Made by a program: the position numbers and the translations under genes
The notes under the pieces: generated by a model
What the model was told of the DNA's origin: nothing
The model's database searches: none
Seen by the model: the letters and a program-made list of their open reading frames with translations, nothing else
Part shown: positions 33,319 to 41,324 of the stretch, piece after piece
Position numbering within the stretch: position 1 is the first letter of the stretch
Layout: each line of letters begins with the position of its first letter
DNA from: Clostridia bacterium
Lineage (GTDB): Bacteria > Bacillota > Clostridia > Oscillospirales > CAG-272
DNA: 49,149 nt
Assembly: GCA_017508605.1 (NCBI GenBank)
Contig: JAFVYN010000175.1
Span: 1-49,149 of the forward strand
Direction of reading: 5' to 3'

Positions 33319-34244
33319 GTCAGCTTCACGTATCGGCGTCCCCCCATATCCATTCGGGCAATTCCACAAGCGGCATCATGCGTGACGTACTGATCGCCCT
33401 TCTTCCCACAACGCTTGCCGGTGTGATCATTTTCGGCTGGCGCGCTCTTCTTGTGCTTCTTGTTTCTGTTGGCTCAGCCGTGGGCTTTGAAGCGCTCTGG
33501 CAGTGGCTTCTCAAGAAGGATCAGACGATTACCGATCTCTCCGCCGCTGTGACGGGTCTTCTGCTCGGACTGAATCTGCCCGCAAATATTCCGCTCTGGC
33601 AGGTCGTGATCGGCAATCTCTTTGCTATTATCGTGGTCAAGTGCCTCTTTGGCGGACTTGGCTGTAATCTTGTGAATCCCGCCATTACGGGACGCGTGTT
33701 CATGCTCGTTTCGTTTGGCTCTTTGGTCAAAAACGCCTTTCCCGTCGGTGTGGATGCTACCACCTCCGCCACCCCTCTCGGCACGCTTGCCGCGGGCGGC
33801 ACGGTATCCTATGCTGATCTCTTCCTCGGAAATGTGGGCGGCGCGATCGGTGAGACCTGCAAGCTTGCTCTTCTCATCGGATTTGTGTACCTTCTGGTGC
33901 GCCGTGTGATCACCTGGCATTTGCCCGTTGTTTTCATTGCCTCGTCCTTTGTTCTGACCTTCCTTTTCAACGGCTTTGATCTCAACGCGGCGGCGCTGAT
34001 GACTCTTTCGGGCGGTCTTTTCATCGGTGCGATCTTCATGGCGACCGACTACGTAACCTCACCTGCCACGGCATGGGGCAAGGTGGTCTTCGCCGTTGGT
34101 GCGGCGCTTATCACCGTCATGGTCCGTCTTTGGGGCAATTATCCCGAGGGCGTTTCCTACGGTATTCTTCTCATGAATATTCTGACACCTTATATTGAAA
34201 CGTGGACACGTCACAAACGGTTCGGGGAGGTGAAAAAGGCGTGA
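33315..34244 (+). CDS. rnfD: RnfD, electron transport complex membrane subunit
   Basis: The 309-residue membrane subunit begins with the typical SPHIHSG stretch. The covalent-FMN motif region is DATTSATPLG (about residues 144-153), matching the SGAT-type site modified by ApbE. Multiple transmembrane helices are evident. It overlaps rnfC and rnfG by four bases each. Confidence 0.95.
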   Translation: MSQLHVSASPHIHSGNSTSGIMRDVLIALLPTTLAGVIIFGWRALLVLLVSVGSAVGFEALWQWLLKKDQTITDLSAAVTGLLLGLNLPANIPLWQVVIGNLFAIIVVKCLFGGLGCNLVNPAITGRVFMLVSFGSLVKNAFPVGVDATTSATPLGTLAAGGTVSYADLFLGNVGGAIGETCKLALLIGFVYLLVRRVITWHLPVVFIASSFVLTFLFNGFDLNAAALMTLSGGLFIGAIFMATDYVTSPATAWGKVVFAVGAALITVMVRLWGNYPEGVSYGILLMNILTPYIETWTRHKRFGEVKKA

Positions 34245-35407
34245 AAGCTGCTTACAAAAACGTGCTTGCCCTCTCGATCATCTCGGCAATCGTGGCGATC
34301 CTGATGGCGATCACCAATTATATCACCGCTCCCATCATCAAGGAAAACGAGGATAATGCCGCCAACGAAGCGCTTACGGTCGTCATGCCCGACGGCGGCA
34401 GCTTTACGGCGCTGGATCTTTCGTCCTACTCGTTGCCCAAAACCGTGACCGATGCCTATGCGGCATCGAATGGAGGCTACGTGATCAAGCTTTCGACCAC
34501 GGGCTATGCCTCAAACATGGTCATTCTCTGCGGCGTTGCCTCTGACGGCAGTGTCACGGGCGCGACCTGCCTTTCAAGCGGCGAAACGCTTGGCTACGAA
34601 AAAACCTACGGCGACAATTTCAAGGGCCTTTCTCTCGAAGGCGTCGCGAGTGTGGATACGATCTCCTCGGCGACCAAGACCACCTCGGCTTACCGTCAGG
34701 CGGTAAGTGACGCGATCAATGCCGCTACCATTCTTTCGGGCGGCTCTGTCGATCTGCGCGATGAGGAGACCATTCTCCGTGATGCAATGACCGAGCTTCT
34801 CCCCGCCTCCAAGGGCGAATTCACCCGTGTGGTGATCGCGGAATACCTTGAGGGTCTGACAGCGATCTACGAAGCCGGAAACGGCGCGGGTACGGTCTTC
34901 CACTTCGGCGATACCATGCTGGCGCTGACGTCCGACGGCACGGTCATCGGCGATGCCGATGACACCCTGAAGGCTTCGCTTGTCAGCTACGGCGAGCAGA
35001 TGGCGTCCACCAAGTTCACACAGGTTGAGATCGGCTCGCTCGGTCTCAATAAGGCGATCCAATCGGTAGAAAAGACCGAAAGCGGCAACTATCAGATCTA
35101 CGTCAGTGTGGACGGCTACTCGATGCAGGAGCATCCCAGCTGGGGCGCGCCCATCGTCATCATGCTGTCTGTCACGAAGGACGGCGTGATCCTCGACTGC
35201 TATACCGTATCTCACAAGGAGACCGAGGGCTTCGGCGCGGCTTGTGAGGACGATGACTTCACCTCGCAGTTCATCGGCAAGACCGATGGCACTTACCGTG
35301 AGATCGACGGCATTTCGGGTGCGACCAAGACCACGAATGCCTATCTGCGCGGCATCAAGCTTTGTTATGAAGCACTGAGTATTCTGGAAGGAGGCACGGC
35401 TGAATGA
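34241..35407 (+). CDS. rnfG: RnfG with two FMN-binding domains
   Basis: RnfG is the extracytosolic flavoprotein subunit anchored by one N-terminal helix (about residues 8-28). This product is 388 residues, about twice the common length, and has two FMN_bind modules. The first has SSAT (142-145) in SSATKTTSAY and the second has SGAT (359-362) in SGATKTTNAY. Both follow the rule for ApbE-catalysed attachment of FMN to Thr, giving predicted sites T145 and T362. The GTG start at 34241 follows GGGGAGGTG and overlaps the rnfD stop (GTGA). The fused layout suggests an extra flavin in the electron path outside the membrane. Confidence 0.93.
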   Translation: MKAAYKNVLALSIISAIVAILMAITNYITAPIIKENEDNAANEALTVVMPDGGSFTALDLSSYSLPKTVTDAYAASNGGYVIKLSTTGYASNMVILCGVASDGSVTGATCLSSGETLGYEKTYGDNFKGLSLEGVASVDTISSATKTTSAYRQAVSDAINAATILSGGSVDLRDEETILRDAMTELLPASKGEFTRVVIAEYLEGLTAIYEAGNGAGTVFHFGDTMLALTSDGTVIGDADDTLKASLVSYGEQMASTKFTQVEIGSLGLNKAIQSVEKTESGNYQIYVSVDGYSMQEHPSWGAPIVIMLSVTKDGVILDCYTVSHKETEGFGAACEDDDFTSQFIGKTDGTYREIDGISGATKTTNAYLRGIKLCYEALSILEGGTAE

Positions 35408-36105
35408 AGAAGAATTCCTCTCTTTCGATCATTCTGAAGGGTATTCTCTTTGAAAACCCTGTCTTCATCCTGGTTCTCGGCACGTGTCCGACGCTTGCGA
35501 CCACCACGGGTGTCGTGGGGGCTGTCAGCATGGGTCTTGCCGCCATGGCGGTGCTGATCTGCTCGAATTTCGTGATCTCCCTTCTTCGCAAGCTCATTCC
35601 CGACACGGTGCGCATCCCCTGTTATATCATCATTATCGCGGGCTTTGTCACCATCGTGGAAATGCTCATCCACGCCTTTTTGCCCGATATTTACGAAATG
35701 CTCGGCGTGTATCTCGCGCTCATCACTGTCAACTGCATCATCCTCGGCAGAGCTGAGATGTTTGCCAGCAAGAATTCTGTGGGCAAGAGCGTTCTCGACG
35801 GCGTGGGCATGGGACTTGGCTTTACGGCGGCACTTTTCATGATCTCCACCGTGCGTGAGGTTCTGGGCGCGGCATCCTTTGCGGGCATTCCGATCACCTT
35901 CCTTGAGCCTTATAAGATCGAGATCTTCGTCAAAGCCCCCGGCGGTATGCTGGTCTACGGCTTTATGATCGCCCTTGTTTTTGTGATCACACAGGGCAAG
36001 GGTCCCAAAAAGAAGTCCTTCTCCTGCGAGGGCTGTCCCTCGGCATCGCTTTGCCGTAAGGGTCAGACGGGTGAGGGCTGTGATTCTCAGAAGGAGGTGG
36101 CATAA
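35404..36105 (+). CDS. rnfE: RnfE, electron transport complex membrane subunit
   Basis: The 233-residue integral membrane subunit of the NqrD/RnfE type pairs with RnfA. Hydrophobic segments fill the first 200 residues, with ENPVFILVLGTCPTLA near the start. The C-terminal tail is Cys-rich (CEGCPSASLC plus one more Cys) and probably cytosolic; it could bind a metal or Fe-S cluster, but this is not established. It overlaps rnfG by four bases and ends directly before the rnfA start. Confidence 0.95.
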   Translation: MKKNSSLSIILKGILFENPVFILVLGTCPTLATTTGVVGAVSMGLAAMAVLICSNFVISLLRKLIPDTVRIPCYIIIIAGFVTIVEMLIHAFLPDIYEMLGVYLALITVNCIILGRAEMFASKNSVGKSVLDGVGMGLGFTAALFMISTVREVLGAASFAGIPITFLEPYKIEIFVKAPGGMLVYGFMIALVFVITQGKGPKKKSFSCEGCPSASLCRKGQTGEGCDSQKEVA

Positions 36106-36705
36106 ATGACTCTTGTCAAGAGCTTACTTGTCATTCTTCTTTCCTCGGTTCTCGTCAATAACTACGTTCTGAGCCGTTTTCTCGGTATCTGCCCCTTCCT
36201 CGGCGCTTCGAAGAAATTCGATCAGGCATCGGGTATGGGTATTTCGGTCACCATCGTCATGCTGATCGCCACGGCGGTCACCTGGCCGATCCAGACCTTC
36301 ATTCTCGACCGCTTCGAGCTTGGCTATCTGCAGACCATCGTGTTCATTCTCGTCATCGCGGCTCTGGTGCAGATGATCGAGATCGTGCTTGGCAAAATTT
36401 CGCCCTCGCTTCATAAGAGCCTCGGCGTTTATCTGCCTCTGATCACCACCAACTGCGCCGTTCTCGGTGTGACGATCAACAATATCACCGACGGCTACAA
36501 TTTCCTTGAATCCATGGTATCCTCGCTCGGCGTCGGACTTGGCTTTATGCTTGCCATGATCCTCTTCTCGGGCATCCGCTCGCGCATTGAGGAATCGAAG
36601 ATCCCCACCCCCTTCAAGGGTCTTGCCTCCACGCTGATCGCCGCCTCCTTTATCTCGCTTGCCTTTTTCGGCTTTGCGGGGATCATTGACAACCTGTTTT
36701 CATAA
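36106..36705 (+). CDS. rnfA: RnfA, electron transport complex membrane subunit
   Basis: The 199-residue NqrE/RnfA-type subunit has six membrane helices and the conserved stretches NNYVLSRFLGICPFLGAS and LITTNCAVLG. The conserved Cys residues of RnfA and RnfE (here in GICPFLG and TNCAVLG) lie within the membrane and bind a shared iron centre in studied complexes. Confidence 0.96.
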   Translation: MTLVKSLLVILLSSVLVNNYVLSRFLGICPFLGASKKFDQASGMGISVTIVMLIATAVTWPIQTFILDRFELGYLQTIVFILVIAALVQMIEIVLGKISPSLHKSLGVYLPLITTNCAVLGVTINNITDGYNFLESMVSSLGVGLGFMLAMILFSGIRSRIEESKIPTPFKGLASTLIAASFISLAFFGFAGIIDNLFS

Positions 36706-36714
36706 GGAGGGCAT

Positions 36715-37533
36715 ATGTTCATTCCGATCTTAACTGCATTTCTGGTGGTCGTGGCGGTCGGTCTTGTCGCTTCGATCCTCTTATCCCTGGTATCCCGCTA
36801 TTTCGGTGTGGAAAAAGACCACAGAGAAGCCGAGCTTCGTGCCATTTTGCCCGGTGTCAACTGCGGTGCCTGCGGCTTCAAGGGCTGTGACGATTACGCC
36901 AAAGCGCTGGCAAACGGCACTGCCAAGCCCAATCTCTGTACCCCCGGCGCGGCGGCTGTTGCCGAAGAGCTGGCACAGTATCTCGGCGTTGAACCCGAAG
37001 TGCCGAAGGATGTGGTTGCCTTCGTGCATTGCAACGGCAACTGCGAGGTCGCAAAGCTCGATTATCAGTATGACGGCATTCACTCCTGCTCGGCGGCAAA
37101 CGCCATGTACGGCGGACAGTTTCTCTGCAAATTCGGCTGTCTCGGCTTTGGCGACTGCGCCAACGCCTGCCCGAACGATGCCATCTGCATTGATGACGGC
37201 ATTGCGCACGTTGATACCTCGCGCTGTCTCGGTTGCGGCATCTGTGCCGCGGCATGTCCCAAAAAGATCATCACCATGGTGCCCCAGGAGGCGCGCACGG
37301 TCGTGATGTGCCGAAATCACGATAAGGGTGCTGACGCGCGTAAGGCCTGTGCCAACGCCTGCATCGGCTGTCACAAATGCGAAAAGAACTGTCCCGTCGG
37401 GGCGATCAAGGTGCAGAATAATCTGGCAATCATTGATTATGAGATCTGTACCTATTGCGGCAAATGTGCCGAGGTGTGCCCGACGCACTGCATCAAGGAA
37501 GTGTATTTCCCCGATCTCGGAGAAAAAGCATGA
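36715..37533 (+). CDS. rnfB: RnfB, electron transport complex iron-sulfur subunit
   Basis: RnfB is the entry point for ferredoxin electrons. The 272-residue product has one N-terminal helix, the RnfB-type Fe-S domain (CGACGFKGCDDYA and a further Cys) and four ferredoxin-like Cys clusters (around CLGFGDCANACP, CLGCGICAAACP, CIGCHKCEKNCP and CTYCGKCAEVCP). GGAGGGC lies before the start. It overlaps the next gene by four bases. Confidence 0.96.
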   Translation: MFIPILTAFLVVVAVGLVASILLSLVSRYFGVEKDHREAELRAILPGVNCGACGFKGCDDYAKALANGTAKPNLCTPGAAAVAEELAQYLGVEPEVPKDVVAFVHCNGNCEVAKLDYQYDGIHSCSAANAMYGGQFLCKFGCLGFGDCANACPNDAICIDDGIAHVDTSRCLGCGICAAACPKKIITMVPQEARTVVMCRNHDKGADARKACANACIGCHKCEKNCPVGAIKVQNNLAIIDYEICTYCGKCAEVCPTHCIKEVYFPDLGEKA

Positions 37534-37913
37534 CATCCCGTCTTCATCGGGCGAGGCGAAACGATATCCTTCTGATCGCCTCGCTCGTTTTCCTTGCCCT
37601 TGTCGGCATTTTGCTCTCCCTTTTTCTTCGCCGTGACGGCGCGTACTGCGTGATCACGAAAAACGGCGAGGAGGTCGGGCGCTTTTCTCTCTCTGCCGAC
37701 AGAGAGATCACGTATTACGAGGAGGACGGTGTGGGCTTTAACACCGTCCGGATCGAAAACGGCAGAGTATCGGTGACTGCGGCGAGCTGTCCCGATAAGA
37801 TCTGCGTCAGAAGCCGTGCCATACGGTATCACGGCGAAACGGTTGTCTGTCTGCCCCACGGCCTTGTCGTCACGGTATACGGCGATGAGGAGGGTCCTGA
37901 CATAATCGTGTGA
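37530..37913 (+). CDS. NusG domain II-containing membrane protein
   Basis: The 127-residue product has one N-terminal helix (about residues 12-32) and a NusG domain II-like beta domain with the family signature SCPDKICV and VCLPHGLVV, which places two Cys residues near each other outside the membrane. Such proteins are common next to rnf, Gx-transporter, FMN-binding and apbE genes in Bacillota; their function is not established. The start overlaps the rnfB stop. Confidence 0.88.
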   Translation: MTSRLHRARRNDILLIASLVFLALVGILLSLFLRRDGAYCVITKNGEEVGRFSLSADREITYYEEDGVGFNTVRIENGRVSVTAASCPDKICVRSRAIRYHGETVVCLPHGLVVTVYGDEEGPDIIV

Positions 37914-37927
37914 AAGCTGGACATACT

Positions 37928-38440
37928 ATGAGCGAAAAAACCAAAAAACTCACCTTTTTAGCCCTTTCCTGCACGCTCGCTTTGATGCTTTCCTATATTG
38001 AATCGCTGTTACCTCCTGTTGTGACAAGCGTGCCGGGCATCAAAATGGGGCTTGCCAATCTTGTGATCATCACCGTACTCTATCTGTACGGGCTGAAGGA
38101 GGCGGCGGCTGTGTCGCTTCTTCGGTTGGTTATGACCTTTCTTCTGTTCGGAAATCCGCTGACTGCCCTGTATTCGCTGGCAGGGGCTGTGATCAGTCTT
38201 CTTGCCATGGCGCTCTTCAAAAGGCTTCGCCTGTTTTCCACGGTCGGTGTCTCTGTCACGGGAGGTGTTCTTCACAATCTCGGGCAGATCCTTGTGGCGA
38301 TCGTTTTATTCGATTCCTTGTCGATCGGCTATTACATGCTGATCCTCACACTGACGGGAACGCTGGCGGGCGCTCTGATCGGCATAACGGCGTCTTTTCT
38401 GATCAAACGTCTGGAAAACGTATATAAACATCATTCATAA
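37928..38440 (+). CDS. Gx transporter family protein
   Basis: The 170-residue hydrophobic product has the family signature SYIESLLPP and GIKMGLANL and five or six helices. It is related to ECF S-components and is sometimes annotated as heptaprenyl diphosphate synthase component I; the substrate is unknown. ATG 37928 is chosen; GTG 37910, which overlaps the previous stop, is an alternative start and neither has a strong ribosome binding site. Its place between the NusG II and FMN-lipoprotein genes fits a role in the flavin or quinone part of the redox module. Confidence 0.85.
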   Translation: MSEKTKKLTFLALSCTLALMLSYIESLLPPVVTSVPGIKMGLANLVIITVLYLYGLKEAAAVSLLRLVMTFLLFGNPLTALYSLAGAVISLLAMALFKRLRLFSTVGVSVTGGVLHNLGQILVAIVLFDSLSIGYYMLILTLTGTLAGALIGITASFLIKRLENVYKHHS

Positions 38441-38451
38441 CGGAGGTTTTT

Positions 38452-39210
38452 ATGAAAAAACTCATTTCTCTTCTGCTTCTTCTTACCACCTGTCTTTCTC
38501 TTTTCGCCATGACGTCCTGCGGTTCGGAATACCGTTTGGGTCTTGGCGTGATCTACAACGCAACCAACCCCACCGATGCTTTGGGTGGTGAAGGTGACGA
38601 GGTCGACCTCGGTGTTACCACCGCCACCTACACCGTCTGCGCCATGACGCTTGACAAGGACGGCAAGATCGTTGCCTGCACCTTTGACACCCTGGAGACC
38701 AAGCTTCAGTATTCCCATGACGGCAAGGCTGTTGAGATCACGAGCCTCAAGACCAAGCGCGAGCAGGGTAAGGGCTACGGCATGGTCGAGTGGGGCGGCT
38801 CCACGCTCGAATGGTTCGAGCAGGCTGACGCCTTCGCTACCGTTCTCGTCGGCAAGACCAAGGGCGACATCGCTTCTCTGGCAACGGCTGACGGCAAGGG
38901 TAACAGCGACGTGATCACCGCGGGCTGCACCATCACGGTTTCGGACTTCGTCAAGGCTGCCGAAAAGGCATATGCCGCCGCTGAATCGGGCACGGTCGTC
39001 AAGGACAGCGCGGTCACGCTTTCGGTCAACAGCACCCAGACCAAGGCTGACGCGACGGCTGACGCAAACGGCAACGTAACGGTCAACACCACCTTCGAGG
39101 CTTCTGTGGGCGGCAATAAGGTATCGGCTTCCTACAAGGCGGCTGTCACCTTCGACGCAAGCGGCAAGGCTACCGTTCCCGCTGACGGCGTCATCACCGC
39201 GGCAAACTGA
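38452..39210 (+). CDS. FMN-binding-like lipoprotein with a changed flavinylation motif
   Basis: The 252-residue product has a lipoprotein signal (lipobox MTSC, C23). Its middle resembles clostridial FMN-binding lipoproteins, with a segment ITAGCTITVSDFVKAAEKA where relatives carry a TSAT-type site; here the triplet reads GCT instead of SAT or GAT, with the Thr kept. Whether ApbE can still modify it is unclear. The remainder is a Thr/Ala/Val-rich beta-like region. GGAGG precedes the start. The apbE gene follows after 40 bases. Confidence 0.65.
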   Translation: MKKLISLLLLLTTCLSLFAMTSCGSEYRLGLGVIYNATNPTDALGGEGDEVDLGVTTATYTVCAMTLDKDGKIVACTFDTLETKLQYSHDGKAVEITSLKTKREQGKGYGMVEWGGSTLEWFEQADAFATVLVGKTKGDIASLATADGKGNSDVITAGCTITVSDFVKAAEKAYAAAESGTVVKDSAVTLSVNSTQTKADATADANGNVTVNTTFEASVGGNKVSASYKAAVTFDASGKATVPADGVITAAN

Positions 39211-39250
39211 TCTCCTTCACAATATCCTGACGGCTGATCCTCCTACAGCA

Positions 39251-40276
39251 ATGAAACGGTTTTTCGCTTGTTTTCTCGCGTGTCTTCTTCTGATCCCGCT
39301 TGCGTCCTGCGGCGGGATCGGAGGGGGCAATGAAAAGTATACCGCTTACACACTTGACTACTTCGATACGGTAACGACGGTGATCGGCTACGCTGACTCC
39401 AAAGAGGCGTTCGATCTCGTTGCCAATGACATATTCGCGACACTGCGCCGCTACCACGAGCTGTTTTCGATCTATGACAGCGTGGACGGTATCAACAATC
39501 TCAAAACCTTGAATGAAGAACGCTCGGCGGTCGTTTCCGAGGAGCTTCTCGATTTTCTTGAATACGGCAAGGCGATGTACGAAAAGACCGACCGACGGAT
39601 GAATATCGGTATGGGCGCGGTCCTTTCTCTCTGGCACAAGGCACGGGAAGAGGGTCTTCTCGATCCCGTCAAAGCCGCTTTGCCCGATGAAGAGGCGCTC
39701 AGGGAGGCGTCGCTTCACTGCGATCTTGACGCGCTTGTCCTCGACCGACAGACGATGACAGCTACCCTGACCGATGACAAAATGCTCCTCGACGTAGGGG
39801 CGCTCGGCAAGGGCTATGCCGTGGAAATGGCGGCAAAACAGCTCGAGGAGGCGGGCATCACGGGATATATCCTCAACGCGGGCGGGAACGTCCGCACGGT
39901 GGGAACACGTGCCGACGGCTCTTTCTGGCTTGTCGGTGTGGAGGATCCGAACCGTGAGGGTGAGTATCTTTCGACCGTCCCGGTTGCTGATGCTTCGCTC
40001 GTGACGAGCGGCTCATATATGCGCTATTACTACGTCAAGGGTAAGGCGTATCATCACATCATTTCCCCCGATACTCTGATGCCGAGCGAGTTTTTCGTCT
40101 CGCTGACCGTACTTTGCCGTGATTCCGCCGAGGCAGACGCCCTTTCGACGGCGCTGTTCACGGTGAGCTATGAGGAAGGCCTCAGAATGCTTGAGAATTT
40201 TCCCGATGCCGAGGTACTTTGGCTCTTTCCCGACGGAGAGATCAGAACCACCGAGGGCTGGCAGGGTGAAATGTAA
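39251..40276 (+). CDS. apbE: ApbE, FAD:protein FMN transferase (lipoprotein)
   Basis: ApbE attaches FMN from FAD to Thr or Ser in the SGAT-type motifs of RnfD, RnfG and related proteins outside the membrane. The 341-residue product is a lipoprotein (lipobox LASC, C20) with the family motifs LDYFDTV, DVGALGKGYAV, LNAGGNVRTVG and HHIISPDTLMP. No clear ribosome binding site is visible before ATG 39251, so translation may depend on the upstream gene. Its substrates are probably encoded in the same cluster. A strong terminator follows. Confidence 0.95.
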   Translation: MKRFFACFLACLLLIPLASCGGIGGGNEKYTAYTLDYFDTVTTVIGYADSKEAFDLVANDIFATLRRYHELFSIYDSVDGINNLKTLNEERSAVVSEELLDFLEYGKAMYEKTDRRMNIGMGAVLSLWHKAREEGLLDPVKAALPDEEALREASLHCDLDALVLDRQTMTATLTDDKMLLDVGALGKGYAVEMAAKQLEEAGITGYILNAGGNVRTVGTRADGSFWLVGVEDPNREGEYLSTVPVADASLVTSGSYMRYYYVKGKAYHHIISPDTLMPSEFFVSLTVLCRDSAEADALSTALFTVSYEEGLRMLENFPDAEVLWLFPDGEIRTTEGWQGEM

Positions 40277-40298
40277 AATCAAAATCAAATTTTCCATG

Positions 40299-40359
40299 AA
40301 AATACTGCTATTTTTGTCTTCCTGTGCTAAAATGAAGACAAAAACAGCAGTATTTTTTT
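40299..40359 (+). terminator. Long intrinsic terminator of the rnf-apbE cluster
   Basis: Two stacked stems (40299-40309 with 40346-40356, and 40311-40321 with 40334-40344) form a hairpin of about 22 bp with one opposed A-C position, ending in a T tract. The closing T run is next to the start region of the following gene. Confidence 0.9.
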
Positions 40360-40375
40360 GATGGGAGGAACTCAC

Positions 40376-41157
40376 GTGGCATATTTTTGGGAAACAAGCG
40401 GCTCGATCCCGAAGGGGCATGGCTTTTCGCTGTTTGACGGAACGCACCTGTTCTGGCTTTTCCTGTGTCTTGCGGCGGCGGTCATTGTGCCGTATACCTA
40501 CCGTAGATGCTCGGCATCCGGGCGTAGGCGCTACCGCCGTGTGATGGCGCTCCTCATCCTTGCCGATGAGCTTGGCAAATGGATCATGCTGCTCTCAACC
40601 GGGCTGTTTACGAAGAATTATCTCCCCTTTCAGCTTTGCACGATCAATATTTTCATCATTCTGATCCACATGGTTCTGCCGAAAAAGTCATTGCGGATTT
40701 TCTCTACGCCGTCTGTCTACCCGGCGCTTTGCTCGCCATCGTTTGTCCGTCCTGGACGAAGCTGCCCTTACTCAATTTCATGCACATCCACTCCTCGACG
40801 ATCCACATTCTGCTCTTTTTGTATCCCCTGATGCTGGTGGCGGCGGGCGAGGTCTCGCCACGGTTCCGTGACGCGTGGAAATATCTTCTCATTCTTCTGG
40901 CGCTTGCCGTTCCCGCCGTGATTGCCAATCTGACGCTCGGCACAAATTACATGTTCCTCGCAGAGCCCGATGCCGCCATTCTGCCGATCTTTGAAAAGCT
41001 CTTCGGCAACCATCTCGTTGGCTTTCCGATCCTGCTTGCCGTTTTATGGGGTTGTCTTTTCACACCGTTTGAGATCCTCAGGTCGCGCCGCAGATCGGCG
41101 GAAGACAAAAAGAAAAACCAAAAGGAAGACAGCGCTTGTGATCGTGTTTCGGCGTGA
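40376..41157 (+). pseudogene. YwaF/TIGR02206-like membrane protein, frameshifted
   Basis: The gene starts at GTG 40376 after GGAGGAA. The first frame encodes VAYFWETSGSIPKGHG, FSLFDGTHLFWLF and YLPFQLCTINIF, typical of the YwaF-like (TIGR02206) family of integral membrane proteins. The second half (VIADFLYAVCLPGALLAIV, then MHIHSSTIHILLFLYP) is in the -1 frame to the stop at 41157. The break is at an A5 tract (40682-40686) within CCG-AAA-AAG; one more A would give a single frame of about 260 residues. It may be a true frameshift, a homopolymer error or -1 slippage. The family has no established function. Confidence 0.75.
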
Positions 41158-41162
41158 TTATC

Positions 41163-41201
41163 AAAAATCCTCTTTTTTGAAAAGAGGGTTTTTGTTTTTT
41201 T
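41163..41201 (+). terminator. Intrinsic terminator after the YwaF-like gene
   Basis: An AT-rich stem (AAAAATCCTCTTTT paired with AAAAGAGGGTTTTT, 41163-41176 with 41180-41193, one G-T pair) is followed by a T tract. Confidence 0.85.
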
Positions 41202-41252
41202 AAAATTGTTGCTCTTTGAAGAAAATTATTAGAATATTTTCACAAAAAACTC

Positions 41253-41282
41253 TTTACAAACGCACCTTTTCTGTGTTAGAAT
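41253..41282 (+). promoter_or_regulatory. Promoter of the GLUG-repeat protein gene
   Basis: TTTACA (41253-41258), 18 bases, TAGAAT (41277-41282), about 40 bases before ATG 41325. Confidence 0.6.
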
Positions 41283-41324
41283 GAACACAGCATATCCCTA
41301 TTTTATCCAAAGTGAGGAATCTGT

